Shown: piece by piece, positions 34,528-43,699 of the stretch
How the letters are laid out: each line of letters begins with the position of its first letter
How positions within the stretch are numbered: the first letter of the stretch is position 1
Source: Pacificispira sp002696645
Lineage (GTDB): Bacteria; Pseudomonadota; Alphaproteobacteria; UBA8366; Aestuariispiraceae
Reading direction: 5' to 3'
Length of the DNA: 64,000 bases
Assembly (NCBI RefSeq): GCF_048892425.1
Contig: NZ_JBLZHU010000007.1
Coordinates: forward strand, 124,001 to 188,000
Program-made: the position numbers and the translations under genes
Notes under the pieces: generated by a model
What the model was told of the DNA's origin: nothing
Seen by the model: the letters and a program-made list of their open reading frames with translations, nothing else
Database searches by the model: none

Positions 34528-36650
34528 TTCCGCGCCCCAAAGCCACGCCTGCGGCTGATCAACAACAGCACAATCGAGCCTGCAATCAGCCCCACGCCGA
34601 TCAGAATCATCCCCTGCCATCCGGTTGCCCCTGCAGGCCCGGCAAGGGACGCCATCACCATGCCGGCGGGCAGATTATTGGGCATATCACGTTGCCGCAG
34701 GTCTTCCGATTCAGGACGGCGAACCGGACGATCCACCGCGACAAAGCTGGTATAGGCAGTTGCCAATCGATGCGGAAGGGCAATATCCAAAACAGCAAGA
34801 CGCCCTTCCTCCGGACCAATCGCGCCCCGGCGAATATCATCCTCAATCGATTCAACCTTGGTTCTGGCCCATAATTTCGCGATGCCTTTGGCAGGGCGCA
34901 GATCTGCGCGGGTCAGGTGAACCGCCATATCGTCCTGTGCCATTTTGCCGGTAAATGTCAGGTCCCCACCCCAGTTTTCCATCGCAATTGGCACAATCAG
35001 CGCGCGGGCGCCATACAGATCAGGCAACCTGTCTGGATAAACCTCCATCCGGGTAGCAGGATCTGCCGTCACGTCCAAATCAATCGCAACCGGTGTTTCG
35101 ATTCGTTTATAGAATTCCGCCATTTTCGGGGCTGCCTCAGACACATTGGCTATGTTTAGGGTTTCACCCGCGCCCAATTGAGCGGATTTGCGCATGAACC
35201 AACCATTCGGCGCGGAGCCGAGGGAAACCGTAAACAAGCGGGCATTGCCCAGATTGGCTTCGATCATCTGAAACAATTCATCTTCATTGCCGACCAGGCC
35301 ATCGGTCAGAAACACGATCTGGCGCAAAGCAGTTTGATCGGTGCTGCCTTCAACGGCATGTCCAGACGCCAGCGCAGATCGAAGCGGGGGCATCATTTCC
35401 GTCCCCCCATCGGCTTTCAGGCCCGCGACAAAGCCAATCGCCTTTTGGATGCGCGCCGGTGTCGCCGGTTCTGTTTGACCAAACAGGCGCTGAAAGCTGG
35501 AATCAAACTCTATGACATCAAACCGGTCCTTGGGGCCCAGCGCCGCCAATGCCTGGATAAGCGCGGCGCTGGCTGCCTTCATCGACTCCCCTTCCATGGA
35601 ACCCGACGTATCGATCACGAATGTGACGTCGCGGGGACGCTCCAATTGCTTGGCCTGATCTGATCGGGGCGGCTGAATCATGGCCAGCAGGTAATCCACC
35701 GCGCCGATCCGTTCATGGAACAACATCGCACCCGGCATATCATTGCTCTGGGTGCGCCAGCGCAAAACGATGTCACGATCCGCAGGTTCTGCTTCCAATC
35801 GCAGGCCGATTTTGTACTTTTCCCCCTCGCGGGTCACAACCAGATCATGGCTTGGACTTTCCAACGTCGCCAGCTCGGCCCCGGCGTCCAACGTAACCTG
35901 CAATCCTGTTGGGTTTGACTGGCGCTGTTCATCAATCGGGAAACCAAGGCGTGCGGCATCCGCCATCTGACGGTCAATCTCCGCTTTAACCTGCGGGATT
36001 TCCAGGGCCGACAGTTTCATATCCGGTATATACCGGGGAGCAGTCACCAGCGGCATGCGAAACTCAAACAAATCGCCATCCCGGTCGACCGTCGACTGAA
36101 ACTCCAAAGTGACGGAGATCATTTCCCCCGGACCGATATTTGCCAGAGAAAGCATGAATTGATTGGGGCGGTTCTCATCCAGCAGGGCCGCGGTCTGACC
36201 CGCCGCCTTTGCTGCGTCATACTCCTTTTTGGCGGAGCTGCGCTCTCGAATCTCCCCTTCAACGACGCGATCGTTGACGCGAATGGTCAGGCGATCAACC
36301 GCAGCCTTATCGGGCAAAGGAAAGCGATAGCGGCCTTCGACCCAATCCGTGCTGTCATTTCGGAACAATTGAATGACTGTTCCCCGCGCAACGATGGCGG
36401 CAATATCCAACTGCACCGATTGCGCCAGTCTGGGGGCTGAGGCAAAGGGGGCCTCGGACTGGCCCATTGGCCGCAGATACAAACCGTCATTCTGCACCTC
36501 CGCCGCGCTGGCTGCGCTGGTCATCGCCAGAACCGACGATATCAGCACCGTCAGAAACGTGATCAGGGCGATTGCGCCGATCAGATACCGATCCCGTCTG
36601 GCCTGACGATAGGATTGGCTTGTACGATGGGAAAAGAGCTGCACCTTCAT
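34524..36650 (-). CDS. Sortase target protein with VIT and VWA domains
   Basis: 708 residues from ATG 36650 (GAGGAG upstream); the frame extends further upstream but without family similarity. N-terminal helix (22-48), VIT domain (about 60-185, with AKKEYDAAKAAGQTAALLDENRPNQF in pieces), VWA domain (about 340-510) with an intact MIDAS DTSGS at 347-351, and a C-terminal sorting region: LPAG at 660-663, a hydrophobic helix (about 680-699) and a basic tail SRRRGFGARK. It is the cognate substrate of the coupled class GN sortase. Related to eukaryotic inter-alpha-trypsin-inhibitor heavy chains. Physiological role unknown. Confidence 0.92.
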   Translation of the reverse strand: MKVQLFSHRTSQSYRQARRDRYLIGAIALITFLTVLISSVLAMTSAASAAEVQNDGLYLRPMGQSEAPFASAPRLAQSVQLDIAAIVARGTVIQLFRNDSTDWVEGRYRFPLPDKAAVDRLTIRVNDRVVEGEIRERSSAKKEYDAAKAAGQTAALLDENRPNQFMLSLANIGPGEMISVTLEFQSTVDRDGDLFEFRMPLVTAPRYIPDMKLSALEIPQVKAEIDRQMADAARLGFPIDEQRQSNPTGLQVTLDAGAELATLESPSHDLVVTREGEKYKIGLRLEAEPADRDIVLRWRTQSNDMPGAMLFHERIGAVDYLLAMIQPPRSDQAKQLERPRDVTFVIDTSGSMEGESMKAASAALIQALAALGPKDRFDVIEFDSSFQRLFGQTEPATPARIQKAIGFVAGLKADGGTEMMPPLRSALASGHAVEGSTDQTALRQIVFLTDGLVGNEDELFQMIEANLGNARLFTVSLGSAPNGWFMRKSAQLGAGETLNIANVSEAAPKMAEFYKRIETPVAIDLDVTADPATRMEVYPDRLPDLYGARALIVPIAMENWGGDLTFTGKMAQDDMAVHLTRADLRPAKGIAKLWARTKVESIEDDIRRGAIGPEEGRLAVLDIALPHRLATAYTSFVAVDRPVRRPESEDLRQRDMPNNLPAGMVMASLAGPAGATGWQGMILIGVGLIAGSIVLLLISRRRGFGARK

Positions 36651-36901
36651 AGTCCCAGTCTCCTCGATTGAGTTAATCTGGAGCGTATCCTGCAGGGCAA
36701 TCACGGCAGGCTGGGGCTGGTATCGCGGCAAGCTAAAGGTTGTTTTGCGGCGGAACTGTGGCCTGCCTGTACGTTTACGCAACAGTTCGGGTCTATTCGC
36801 ATGAATTTTGGCCGGAACGGCGTTGCAGCATCCGGTCGTTCGGCGTAGGTTTCGCCCATTCGCGCACAACATGATTTCAATGCTTAGGAGCTAGCAGGAC
36901 C

Positions 36902-38110
36902 ATGGCCTTTCTTGCCGATCGATTGAAGCGAATTAAGCCCTCCCCGACCGTTGCTGTGACCGCAATGGCGAACGAATTGAAAGCGCAGGGCGTCGATGTT
37001 ATCGGCCTTGGCGCGGGGGAACCTGATTTCGACACCCCGGAACACATCAAAAAAGCCGCCTATGACGCCATCGCTTCGGGTAAGACCAAATACGGCCCGC
37101 CCCCAGGCATCCCACAATTGCGTGAGGCGATTGCCCGCAAGTTGAAGCGCGATAACGGTCTGGATTACGATATCTCGCAGATCACGGTCGGAACCGGCGG
37201 TAAGCAGACAATTTTCAACGCGTTCATGGCGACCGTGAATGCCGGTGATGAGGTCCTGGTCCCGGCCCCATTCTGGGTCAGCTACACCGATATCGTGGCC
37301 CTGATGGAAGGGGAGCCGGTTCTGATCGATTGCCCAGCAGAGGCGAATTTCAAGCTGCAACCGGACCAATTGCGCAAGGCGATCAACCCGAAGACCAAAT
37401 GGTTGATGTTAAACAGCCCGTCTAACCCGACAGGTTCAGCCTATACACGCGCGGAATTGAAAGCCCTGGCAGATGTCCTGATGGAGCCTGCCTGCCAGCA
37501 TGTCCATGTCATGACCGACGATATGTATGAATTCATCGTCTATGACGGTTTTGAATTCTCCACCATCGCGCAGGTCGAACCAAAGCTGAAAGAACGCACC
37601 TTGACGCTGAACGGCCTGTCCAAGGCCTATTGCATGACCGGGTGGCGCCTGGGCTATGCAGCGGGCAATGCGGACCTGATCAAGGCTATGAATATGCTGA
37701 ATTCCCAATCCACCACCTCGCCTACGACATTCGTGCAATGGGCCGGTGTTGCCGCATTGGATGGGGACCATGGCTTTATCGAAAAGCACAATGCCATATT
37801 CAAGGATCGCCGTGATCTGGTCGTGGGCATGCTGAATCAGGCATCGGGAATCACCTGTGCCACACCGGAAGGCGCATTTTATGTCTATCCATCCTGCGAG
37901 GGTGTGATCGGGCGCAAAACGCCATCGGGCAAAGTGCTGGAAACCGACCAGGACTTCGTCACCTATCTGTTGGAAGACAAGGGCGTGGCAACGGTGCAGG
38001 GCGCGGCGTTTGGCCTGTCCCCTTATTTCCGCATTTCCTATGCCACATCCACGGAAGCCCTGGAGGAAGCCTGCCGACGCATTCAGGCCGCCTGCGGCCA
38101 ATTGAGCTGA
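36902..38110 (+). CDS. Aspartate aminotransferase (class I PLP)
   Basis: 402 residues, usual length. The protein starts LADRLKRIKPSPTVAVTAMANELKAQG, typical of subgroup I-gamma AspAT of alphaproteobacteria. PLP-site motifs are GTGGKQTIFNAFMA, LNSPSNPTGSAYTRAEL and the Schiff-base lysine in LNGLSKAYCMTGWRLGYAAG; the substrate arginine lies in the FRISYA block near the end. It exchanges amino groups between aspartate and 2-oxoglutarate, possibly also prephenate. TAGGAG precedes the ATG. The cupin gene follows after 14 bp. Confidence 0.95.
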   Translation: MAFLADRLKRIKPSPTVAVTAMANELKAQGVDVIGLGAGEPDFDTPEHIKKAAYDAIASGKTKYGPPPGIPQLREAIARKLKRDNGLDYDISQITVGTGGKQTIFNAFMATVNAGDEVLVPAPFWVSYTDIVALMEGEPVLIDCPAEANFKLQPDQLRKAINPKTKWLMLNSPSNPTGSAYTRAELKALADVLMEPACQHVHVMTDDMYEFIVYDGFEFSTIAQVEPKLKERTLTLNGLSKAYCMTGWRLGYAAGNADLIKAMNMLNSQSTTSPTTFVQWAGVAALDGDHGFIEKHNAIFKDRRDLVVGMLNQASGITCATPEGAFYVYPSCEGVIGRKTPSGKVLETDQDFVTYLLEDKGVATVQGAAFGLSPYFRISYATSTEALEEACRRIQAACGQLS

Positions 38111-38124
38111 GGTAGAATTCGCTG

Positions 38125-38880
38125 ATGGGTCAATCTGCCGGTACGCCGGACACTGCTGCGCTACACTTCGCGGATGTTGTGATAGAAGAATTACGGGTCC
38201 GGGCGCGGGAGGATATAACGCTCCTTCCGTTCCTGGCCCCGCTGATTCGCGGCGCGCGGGACGGATTTGTTGCACAACCAGCGACGAACCCTGCGCCCGC
38301 CCCGCCAGCTTTTCAGCCCAGTCTGGATAATTTTTCGGGATCGGACGCATTGCGTCAGGCCGTTCAGGATACCGCGCCCCTGTGTCACTGGCGTGATGTT
38401 GTATCCGGGCATCCTGATGTTGATCCCGCCTTATCCGGCGGAATGCATGCGGCGCATATATTTGGTGAATTGGGCATTCTTGGCATGCCTGGCATGCGCG
38501 CGGGCTTGTTCACTCTAGCCCCCAATATCGATTATCCGCTGCACAGTCATGGTGCCGCAGAGCTTTATTTTTGCCTCTCCGGCACCCTGACGCTGCGTCA
38601 TGGCGTGAATGGTGCGCCTTTTTCACTCAATGGCGGTGACTATTCGATCACGCCGATAGAGCGCGTTCATGCGCTTTCCACCGGGTCTGAACCCGTTTTG
38701 CTGTTTTTTGCATGGGTGGGTGCACTGGGGGCACCAATTTATTGGTGGCATCAGGCTAAAACCGGTATATGGGAGCGTGTCGAGTGGTCACGTGACTCAA
38801 CGGGCGTCTGGAACCGAGGCAAGGCACAGCCGGTCGATCAGGACATGTTGGCCCAACAAACTTTAAGTGAGAAAGAGTAA
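38125..38880 (+). CDS. DMSP-lyase-type cupin (DddL/DddQ-like)
   Basis: 251 residues: a mostly helical N-terminal half and a C-terminal cupin barrel. Metal-site motif DYPLHSHGAAELYFCLSGT gives Tyr137, His140, His142, Glu146 and Tyr148; the second motif GDYSITPIERVHAL gives His182. The spacing of the first five matches what I recall for DddQ (Tyr120, His123, His125, Glu129, Tyr131). Such enzymes split dimethylsulfoniopropionate into dimethyl sulfide and acrylate; some homologues do not, so activity is inferred. Directly followed (3 bp) by a hydratase-family gene, and 14 bp after the aminotransferase. Confidence 0.75.
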   Translation: MGQSAGTPDTAALHFADVVIEELRVRAREDITLLPFLAPLIRGARDGFVAQPATNPAPAPPAFQPSLDNFSGSDALRQAVQDTAPLCHWRDVVSGHPDVDPALSGGMHAAHIFGELGILGMPGMRAGLFTLAPNIDYPLHSHGAAELYFCLSGTLTLRHGVNGAPFSLNGGDYSITPIERVHALSTGSEPVLLFFAWVGALGAPIYWWHQAKTGIWERVEWSRDSTGVWNRGKAQPVDQDMLAQQTLSEKE

Positions 38881-38883
38881 TCC

Positions 38884-39654
38884 ATGAACAGCTCTATTGG
38901 CAGGGCTCTGGCCTCTGCGCGGCTGGACGGGACAAAGCTTGCGGCTGACCCTGGCCCGACCCCGAAAAGCCTGGCACAGGCCTATGAAATCCAGGATGAG
39001 ATGATCGAGACGATCAGCGTGCCTGTGGTCGGATGGAAAATCGGGGCTAACAGTCCCGAAGCCCGTGCCCGGCTGAATACGGATCAACCCTTGTATGGTC
39101 CTCTATTCGATCGTTGGACCTATGCCGCACCAACCCGGATACCGACCCCGAATGGCGCCTTGATGGTTGTCGAGGTGGAAATCGCCTTCCGATTGAAGCG
39201 CGATCTGGAACTGCGCGACGAAGCGTTCAGTGAACAGGATGTCGCGGATGCCATAGGATCCGTCCATCCCGCCATTGAAATCGTGGACCGTCGCTTTCGC
39301 GATACGGGCAAGCCGGTGGATGCGAAATGGTTGATCGCCGATGGCGCGGCAAACCATGCCTTTATCTATGGCGAAGGCCGCACAGATTGGCGCGCATTGA
39401 ACCTGCCAGAGCTTGCCGTATCGGTCGCGATGGATGGTAAGGTTATGGGCACGGGGACAGGCGCTGAATCCATGGGCGGCCCGCTGAAGGCACTGCATTG
39501 GCTGGCGGAAGAATTGCGCCAGAAGGGCAAACGGTTGAATGCCGGGAACTATATTATCACCGGCTCTTTGGCCCCCGTCTTTGAAGGCAAACGGGGGGTC
39601 CCGATTATTGGCGACTTTGGGGCATTGGGTCAGGTTGAAATCGTCCTGGCCTAA
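38884..39654 (+). CDS. 2-keto-4-pentenoate hydratase/FAH-family enzyme
   Basis: 256 residues, usual length for MhpD-like hydratases. Seen are AYEIQDEMIETISVPVVGWKIG, the metal-site glutamates in VVEVEIAFRLKRDL, HPAIEIVDRRF, and GTGTGAESMGGPLKALHWLAEEL with the ITGSL segment. Family members add water to 2-oxo-4-enoic acids in aromatic meta-cleavage or decarboxylate related oxo acids. No ring-cleavage genes are adjacent; the partner is the DMSP-lyase-like cupin, 3 bp upstream. Substrate unknown. Confidence 0.88.
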   Translation: MNSSIGRALASARLDGTKLAADPGPTPKSLAQAYEIQDEMIETISVPVVGWKIGANSPEARARLNTDQPLYGPLFDRWTYAAPTRIPTPNGALMVVEVEIAFRLKRDLELRDEAFSEQDVADAIGSVHPAIEIVDRRFRDTGKPVDAKWLIADGAANHAFIYGEGRTDWRALNLPELAVSVAMDGKVMGTGTGAESMGGPLKALHWLAEELRQKGKRLNAGNYIITGSLAPVFEGKRGVPIIGDFGALGQVEIVLA

Positions 39655-39750
39655 GGCTGATCCCGCAAGGGTCATTCTGCCAACGACACTGGTAATTTGA
39701 AGTGAAAGACAGTACCGTCTGGTCGAATCGAAACCAAGGAAGACAGCATC

Positions 39751-39909
39751 ATGGACATAGTTCGCATTATCATCGCCCTGTTTCTGCCTCCCGTTGCGGC
39801 ATTCCTGACGGTGGGTCTGGGCCTGCAATTCTGGCTTAACCTTATTCTGACATGCTTCTTTTTTCTGCCAGGCTCGATCCATGCGCTGTGGCTTGTTGTG
39901 AAGAAATAG
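39751..39909 (+). CDS. Pmp3/YqaE-family membrane peptide
   Basis: 52 residues (MDIVRIIIALFLPPVAAFLT..., ending LWLVVKK), two hydrophobic helices. The pattern FLPPVAAFLTVGLG, the second helix FWLNLILTCFFFLPGSIHALW and the basic end are the UPF0057/Pmp3 family, found from bacteria to plants, where members affect membrane potential and salt tolerance. AAGGAAG precedes the ATG. Bacterial function is not established. It lies between the hydratase and the D-threonine-aldolase-like gene, which starts 4 bp after. Confidence 0.85.
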   Translation: MDIVRIIIALFLPPVAAFLTVGLGLQFWLNLILTCFFFLPGSIHALWLVVKK

Positions 39910-39913
39910 TAGT

Positions 39914-41035
39914 GTGACCGTGACTTCAATCGCGGCACTGGAAACACCCTGCCTTCTGTTGGATCAGGCGAAGCTGGCGGACAATATCGCGCGCATGACT
40001 CAATCGGTCACCCGATTGGGCGTGCAATTGCGACCGCATCTGAAAACCGCCAAATCCGCGAAAGTGGGCGTGCTGGCAACGCAGGATCACAAATTTGGCA
40101 TCACGGTGTCTACTCTGCGGGAGGCTGAATATTTCGCCGATCATGGATTTAAGGATATCACCTATGCGGTGGGGCTTGCGCCGGGCAAGCTGGATCGCGC
40201 CGCAGCCCTGATCGCGCGCGGCGTTGATTTAAAGGTTTTAGCCGATACGGTCGATGCGGCCCGGGCGATTGCTGATCACGGTGCAGCGTTCAAGCTGCTT
40301 GTTGAAATTGATTGTGGTGACGGGCGGGCCGGGGTGTCTGCCACCGGGCAAACGCTGCTGGAAATAGCCGACTGCCTGTCTGGGTCCAAAGCGGCCCGGT
40401 TAGATGGGGTTTTGACCCATGCCGGTCATTCCTATGGCGTCAATGACATCCCAAAAATCCAACAGATTGCAGAAGATGAACGCCAGGCCGTGGTTCATGC
40501 CGCAGAACGTTTGCGCACCGCCGGGCATGCCGTAAACACCGTCAGCGCCGGATCCACCCCGACTGCCTTGTTCAGCCAGGATGCGACCGGGCTGACCGAA
40601 TATCGCGCAGGGGTCTATGTCTTCTTTGATCTGGACCAGCAATCGCGCGGTGTTTGTCAGACTCAGGAGCTTGCCCTTAGCGTCCTGGCAACGGTTATCG
40701 GGCATAACCGGGAATCCAGCAAAATTCTGCTGGATGCCGGGGGGCTTGCCCTGTCAAAGGATATCGGTGCCAACGCCTTCCGTCCTGAAGTCCGCTACGG
40801 GGCCGTGGTCGCCGTGGATGGCCCGGCCCTGAACGATGTTTATGTGACCTCTGTCAGTCAGGAACATGGCCATGTGAAGGTGACGGATCCGGCCCTGTTT
40901 CAGCGATTGCCAGTAGGCAGTCGGGTACGAATTCTGCCCAACCATGTCTGTATGACCGCCGCCGCCTATCCCGTTTACAACGTGACGGATGGCGATACCC
41001 TTATCGACCAGTGGGACCGCTGTAACGGTTGGTAA
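39914..41035 (+). CDS. D-threonine aldolase / DSD1-type PLP enzyme
   Basis: 373 residues with a GTG start. Alanine-racemase-like barrel with the PLP lysine in LRPHLKTAKSAKVG, followed by GITVSTLREAEYF, LLVEIDCGDGRAGV and LTHAGHSYG. A C-terminal metal-binding domain has RILPNHVCMTAAAYP (His, Cys ligands). The family includes metal-activated D-threonine aldolase and D-serine dehydratase, so it likely degrades a D-beta-hydroxy amino acid. The precise reaction is not readable. Confidence 0.88.
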   Translation: MTVTSIAALETPCLLLDQAKLADNIARMTQSVTRLGVQLRPHLKTAKSAKVGVLATQDHKFGITVSTLREAEYFADHGFKDITYAVGLAPGKLDRAAALIARGVDLKVLADTVDAARAIADHGAAFKLLVEIDCGDGRAGVSATGQTLLEIADCLSGSKAARLDGVLTHAGHSYGVNDIPKIQQIAEDERQAVVHAAERLRTAGHAVNTVSAGSTPTALFSQDATGLTEYRAGVYVFFDLDQQSRGVCQTQELALSVLATVIGHNRESSKILLDAGGLALSKDIGANAFRPEVRYGAVVAVDGPALNDVYVTSVSQEHGHVKVTDPALFQRLPVGSRVRILPNHVCMTAAAYPVYNVTDGDTLIDQWDRCNGW

Positions 41036-41040
41036 GGTGA

Positions 41041-41143
41041 TTAGAGCATCATGCGTTCGCATGAGCGCACACATGACACTCTAACCACTTGTTTCTTTAG
41101 CAAATGCGTCGTCGCAAACGATTCCGTTTGCTCGGGATTTGCT
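41041..41143. repeat. Palindromic repeat and nested hairpin between convergent genes
   Basis: 41044-41066 is an inverted copy of the interspersed palindrome (core CATGCGTTCGCATG by strand, 41050-41063), inside a wider imperfect palindrome TTAGAG...CTCTAA (41041-41084). A second nested hairpin follows: AGCAAAT (41099-41105) pairs with ATTTGCT (41137-41143) around GCAAACG-ATTC-CGTTTGC (41114-41131). Together they fill the gap between the aldolase-like gene and nrdJ and may terminate both. Confidence 0.7.
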
Positions 41144-41164
41144 CTAAGGACCAGTCTGAACCGG

Positions 41165-43450
41165 TTAGCCGCAGCGGGACCAGCCACAGCTTTCGCAGGT
41201 GTCACAGCCTTCCTGATGCACCAGGCCGGGCTGACCACAGCGCGGGCATTGCGCGCCGCCCCTGTCTGTTGATCCATGGGCCCGCTTGGTGCCTCTTGCG
41301 GGTCGCGTGATCTCCCCATCCTCATCACTGCCCAGAAAGCCGATGGCGATCATATGACGCTCAATCACTTCCCCAATGGCTGCCAGGATGGAAGGGACGT
41401 AGCGCCCCTCTACCCAATAGCCACCGCGCGGATCGAAAACCGCCTTTAACTCTTCCACCACGAAGGCAACATCGCCGCCCCGCCGGAACACCGCACTGAT
41501 CATCCGCGTTAAGGCGACGGTCCAGGCGTAATGTTCCATATTCTTGGAATTGATAAAGACCTCGAACGGGCGGCGTCGACCCGACGATTCGATCACATCA
41601 TTGATGGTGATATAGGTCGCATGATCACTTTCCGGCCAGCGCAACTTATAGGTCTGCCCCTCTAACGCGCCGGGACGGTCCAGGGGTTGGGACATGTAAA
41701 CCACATCCCCTTCTGCCTGCGCTGTCTGCGGCACGGGGGCAGCGTCCGCAGGCAGGGTCGCCTCAACACTGAGTACTGATCCAGTGACCTCATTGGGGCG
41801 ATAGGTTGTGCATCCCTTGCATCCCAGGGCATAGGCGCGGGCATAGACATCCTTGAAGGCCTGAAAGGAAATTTCAGCAGGCAGATTAATGGTCTTGGAT
41901 ATCGAACTGTCGATGAACCGTTGCGCGACGGCCTGGATTGCCAGGTGATCCTCCGGCTGCAGGGCCTGAGCGTCGACGAAATAGTCCGGCAATTCACTCT
42001 CTGCACCGAATAAGTCCCGATACAGGCGATAGGCATAGTCCACAACCTCGTGACTTTCCCGACTGCCATCGGGTGCAAGGACCTTGCGATGGGCGCGAAA
42101 GGAAAAGGCGGGCTCTATCCCCGATGACACATTCTCCGCCACCAGGGAAATCGTGCCGGTCGGCGCGATGGACGTGACCAGCGCATTCCGGATACCATAG
42201 CGCCCGATATCCTTGCGAATATCCTCTGGCAATTCCGCGATGCTTTCCCCGGCCAGATAGGGTTCCGCCTGAAACAATGGGAATGCACCCTTTTCCCCCG
42301 CCAGATCAATCGAGGCCCGATAAGCCGCATCGCGCAGGCTGGCCAACCATTGTTCCGTCAATTTCAAGGAATCCGCACTGCCATAGCGCGTGCGGCACAT
42401 CATCAGGGCATCTGCCAGACCGGTCACGCCCAGGCCAATACGCCGTTTCGCCATCGCTTCCTGCCGTTGCGCATCCATTGGAAAACGCGACAGGTCGATC
42501 ACATTATCCATCATCCGAACCGCGATGGTCGCCAGTTCCGCCAAAGCATTCACATCCAGATGGGCGGCTTCCGTAAACGGCTGCTGGATCAGGCGTGCCA
42601 GGTTAATCGACCCCAGCAGACACGCGCCATAGGGGGGTAAAGGCTGCTCCCCACAGGGGTTGGTCGCCTGAATCGTCTCACAATAATGCAGATTGTTGCG
42701 GGCATTGATACGATCGATGAAAATGACGCCAGGCTCTGCATGGTCATAGGTGGACCGCATGATCTTGTCCCACAGATCCCGCGCCTTAACAGTCCGGATC
42801 ACAGCGCCATCAAATACAAGATCCCAGGGCCCATCGGCGGCAACGGCCTCCATAAAGGCATCACTGGCCAGAACCGACATGTTGAAATTGGTCAGCTTCC
42901 CAGCCGTGCGCTTGGCAGCGATAAATTCCTCAACATCAGGATGATCGCACCGCATCGTCGCCATCATGGCGCCCCGGCGATAACCGGCGCTCATAATCGT
43001 GCGACACATAGAATCCCAGACTTCCATGAAAGACACCGGACCCGACGCATCGGACCCGACGCCTTTAACCAATGCCCCCCGCGGGCGCAGCGTGGAAAAA
43101 TCATAACCGATCCCGCCGCCATGCTGCAGCGTCACCGCCGCTTCTTTCAGATGGTCAAAAATGCCGACCATATTGTCTGGAATCGTGCCCATCACGAAGC
43201 AGTTGAACAGCGTTACCTCACGTTCGGTCCCGGCCCCGGCCAGAATCCGCCCGGCGGGCAGAAACTTAAAATCTGCCATCGCTTCATAGAAGCGCGGCTC
43301 CCATATCGAAGGGTCTTTTTCCACTGACGCCAAGGCCTTAGCCACCCGATGCCAGGTATCCTGTAACGTTTTGTCCACAGGCGTCCCATCCGGCTTTTTC
43401 AGCCGGTATTTCATATCCCAGATACGCTTGGAAAAAGTACTAAATTCCAA
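41165..43450 (-). CDS. nrdJ: Vitamin B12-dependent ribonucleotide reductase (class II)
   Basis: 761 residues from a TTG start (GAGGA seven bases upstream). It reduces ribonucleotides to deoxyribonucleotides with adenosylcobalamin, independent of oxygen. Seen are the active-site cysteine near FNCFVMGTIPDN, LQHGGGIGYDFSTLRPRGA, NFNMSVLASDAFM, the NATNPCGEQPLPPYGACLLGSIN-type centre and APTGTISLVAENVSSGIEP. The C-terminus has a TSCPD-like domain and a zinc ribbon (CPRCGQPGLVHQEGCDTCESCG). A strong promoter lies upstream. No nrdAB seen here. Confidence 0.96.
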   Translation of the reverse strand: MEFSTFSKRIWDMKYRLKKPDGTPVDKTLQDTWHRVAKALASVEKDPSIWEPRFYEAMADFKFLPAGRILAGAGTEREVTLFNCFVMGTIPDNMVGIFDHLKEAAVTLQHGGGIGYDFSTLRPRGALVKGVGSDASGPVSFMEVWDSMCRTIMSAGYRRGAMMATMRCDHPDVEEFIAAKRTAGKLTNFNMSVLASDAFMEAVAADGPWDLVFDGAVIRTVKARDLWDKIMRSTYDHAEPGVIFIDRINARNNLHYCETIQATNPCGEQPLPPYGACLLGSINLARLIQQPFTEAAHLDVNALAELATIAVRMMDNVIDLSRFPMDAQRQEAMAKRRIGLGVTGLADALMMCRTRYGSADSLKLTEQWLASLRDAAYRASIDLAGEKGAFPLFQAEPYLAGESIAELPEDIRKDIGRYGIRNALVTSIAPTGTISLVAENVSSGIEPAFSFRAHRKVLAPDGSRESHEVVDYAYRLYRDLFGAESELPDYFVDAQALQPEDHLAIQAVAQRFIDSSISKTINLPAEISFQAFKDVYARAYALGCKGCTTYRPNEVTGSVLSVEATLPADAAPVPQTAQAEGDVVYMSQPLDRPGALEGQTYKLRWPESDHATYITINDVIESSGRRRPFEVFINSKNMEHYAWTVALTRMISAVFRRGGDVAFVVEELKAVFDPRGGYWVEGRYVPSILAAIGEVIERHMIAIGFLGSDEDGEITRPARGTKRAHGSTDRGGAQCPRCGQPGLVHQEGCDTCESCGWSRCG

Positions 43451-43547
43451 ATGGTTATCCTCGTTTGGATCGTTCTGAGATTGGTGTGAAATTGGCTACA
43501 GGCATTTCCAATTTCCGCCTAACTATCAGATATATAATGACTTTTTT

Positions 43548-43577
43548 ATTATAACGCGCAAATGCGATTCAAGTCAA
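43548..43577 (-). promoter_or_regulatory. Sigma-70 promoter of nrdJ
   Basis: On the minus strand, TTGACT (43577-43572) and TATAAT (43553-43548) are separated by 18 bp, near-consensus. Transcription would start near 43541, giving a leader of about 90 nt. The surrounding 250 bp are markedly AT-rich. I looked for a cobalamin riboswitch and saw none. Confidence 0.75.
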
Positions 43578-43699
43578 TCGATGTTCTGTTTTTGTTTGAT
43601 GACAGTCAATTCAAGAGATCTTGGGCGATAATTTGGATAAGATTTTGAAATCAAAGAAGTTCGGGCAATTCATGCTGCCCTGTGAAACACTCCACAAAG

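Noticed and set aside
43525..43545. NrdR box in the nrdJ promoter
   Set aside because: An ATATAT-centred near-palindrome is present, but only one and it lacks the flanking ACAC/GTGT of the consensus.
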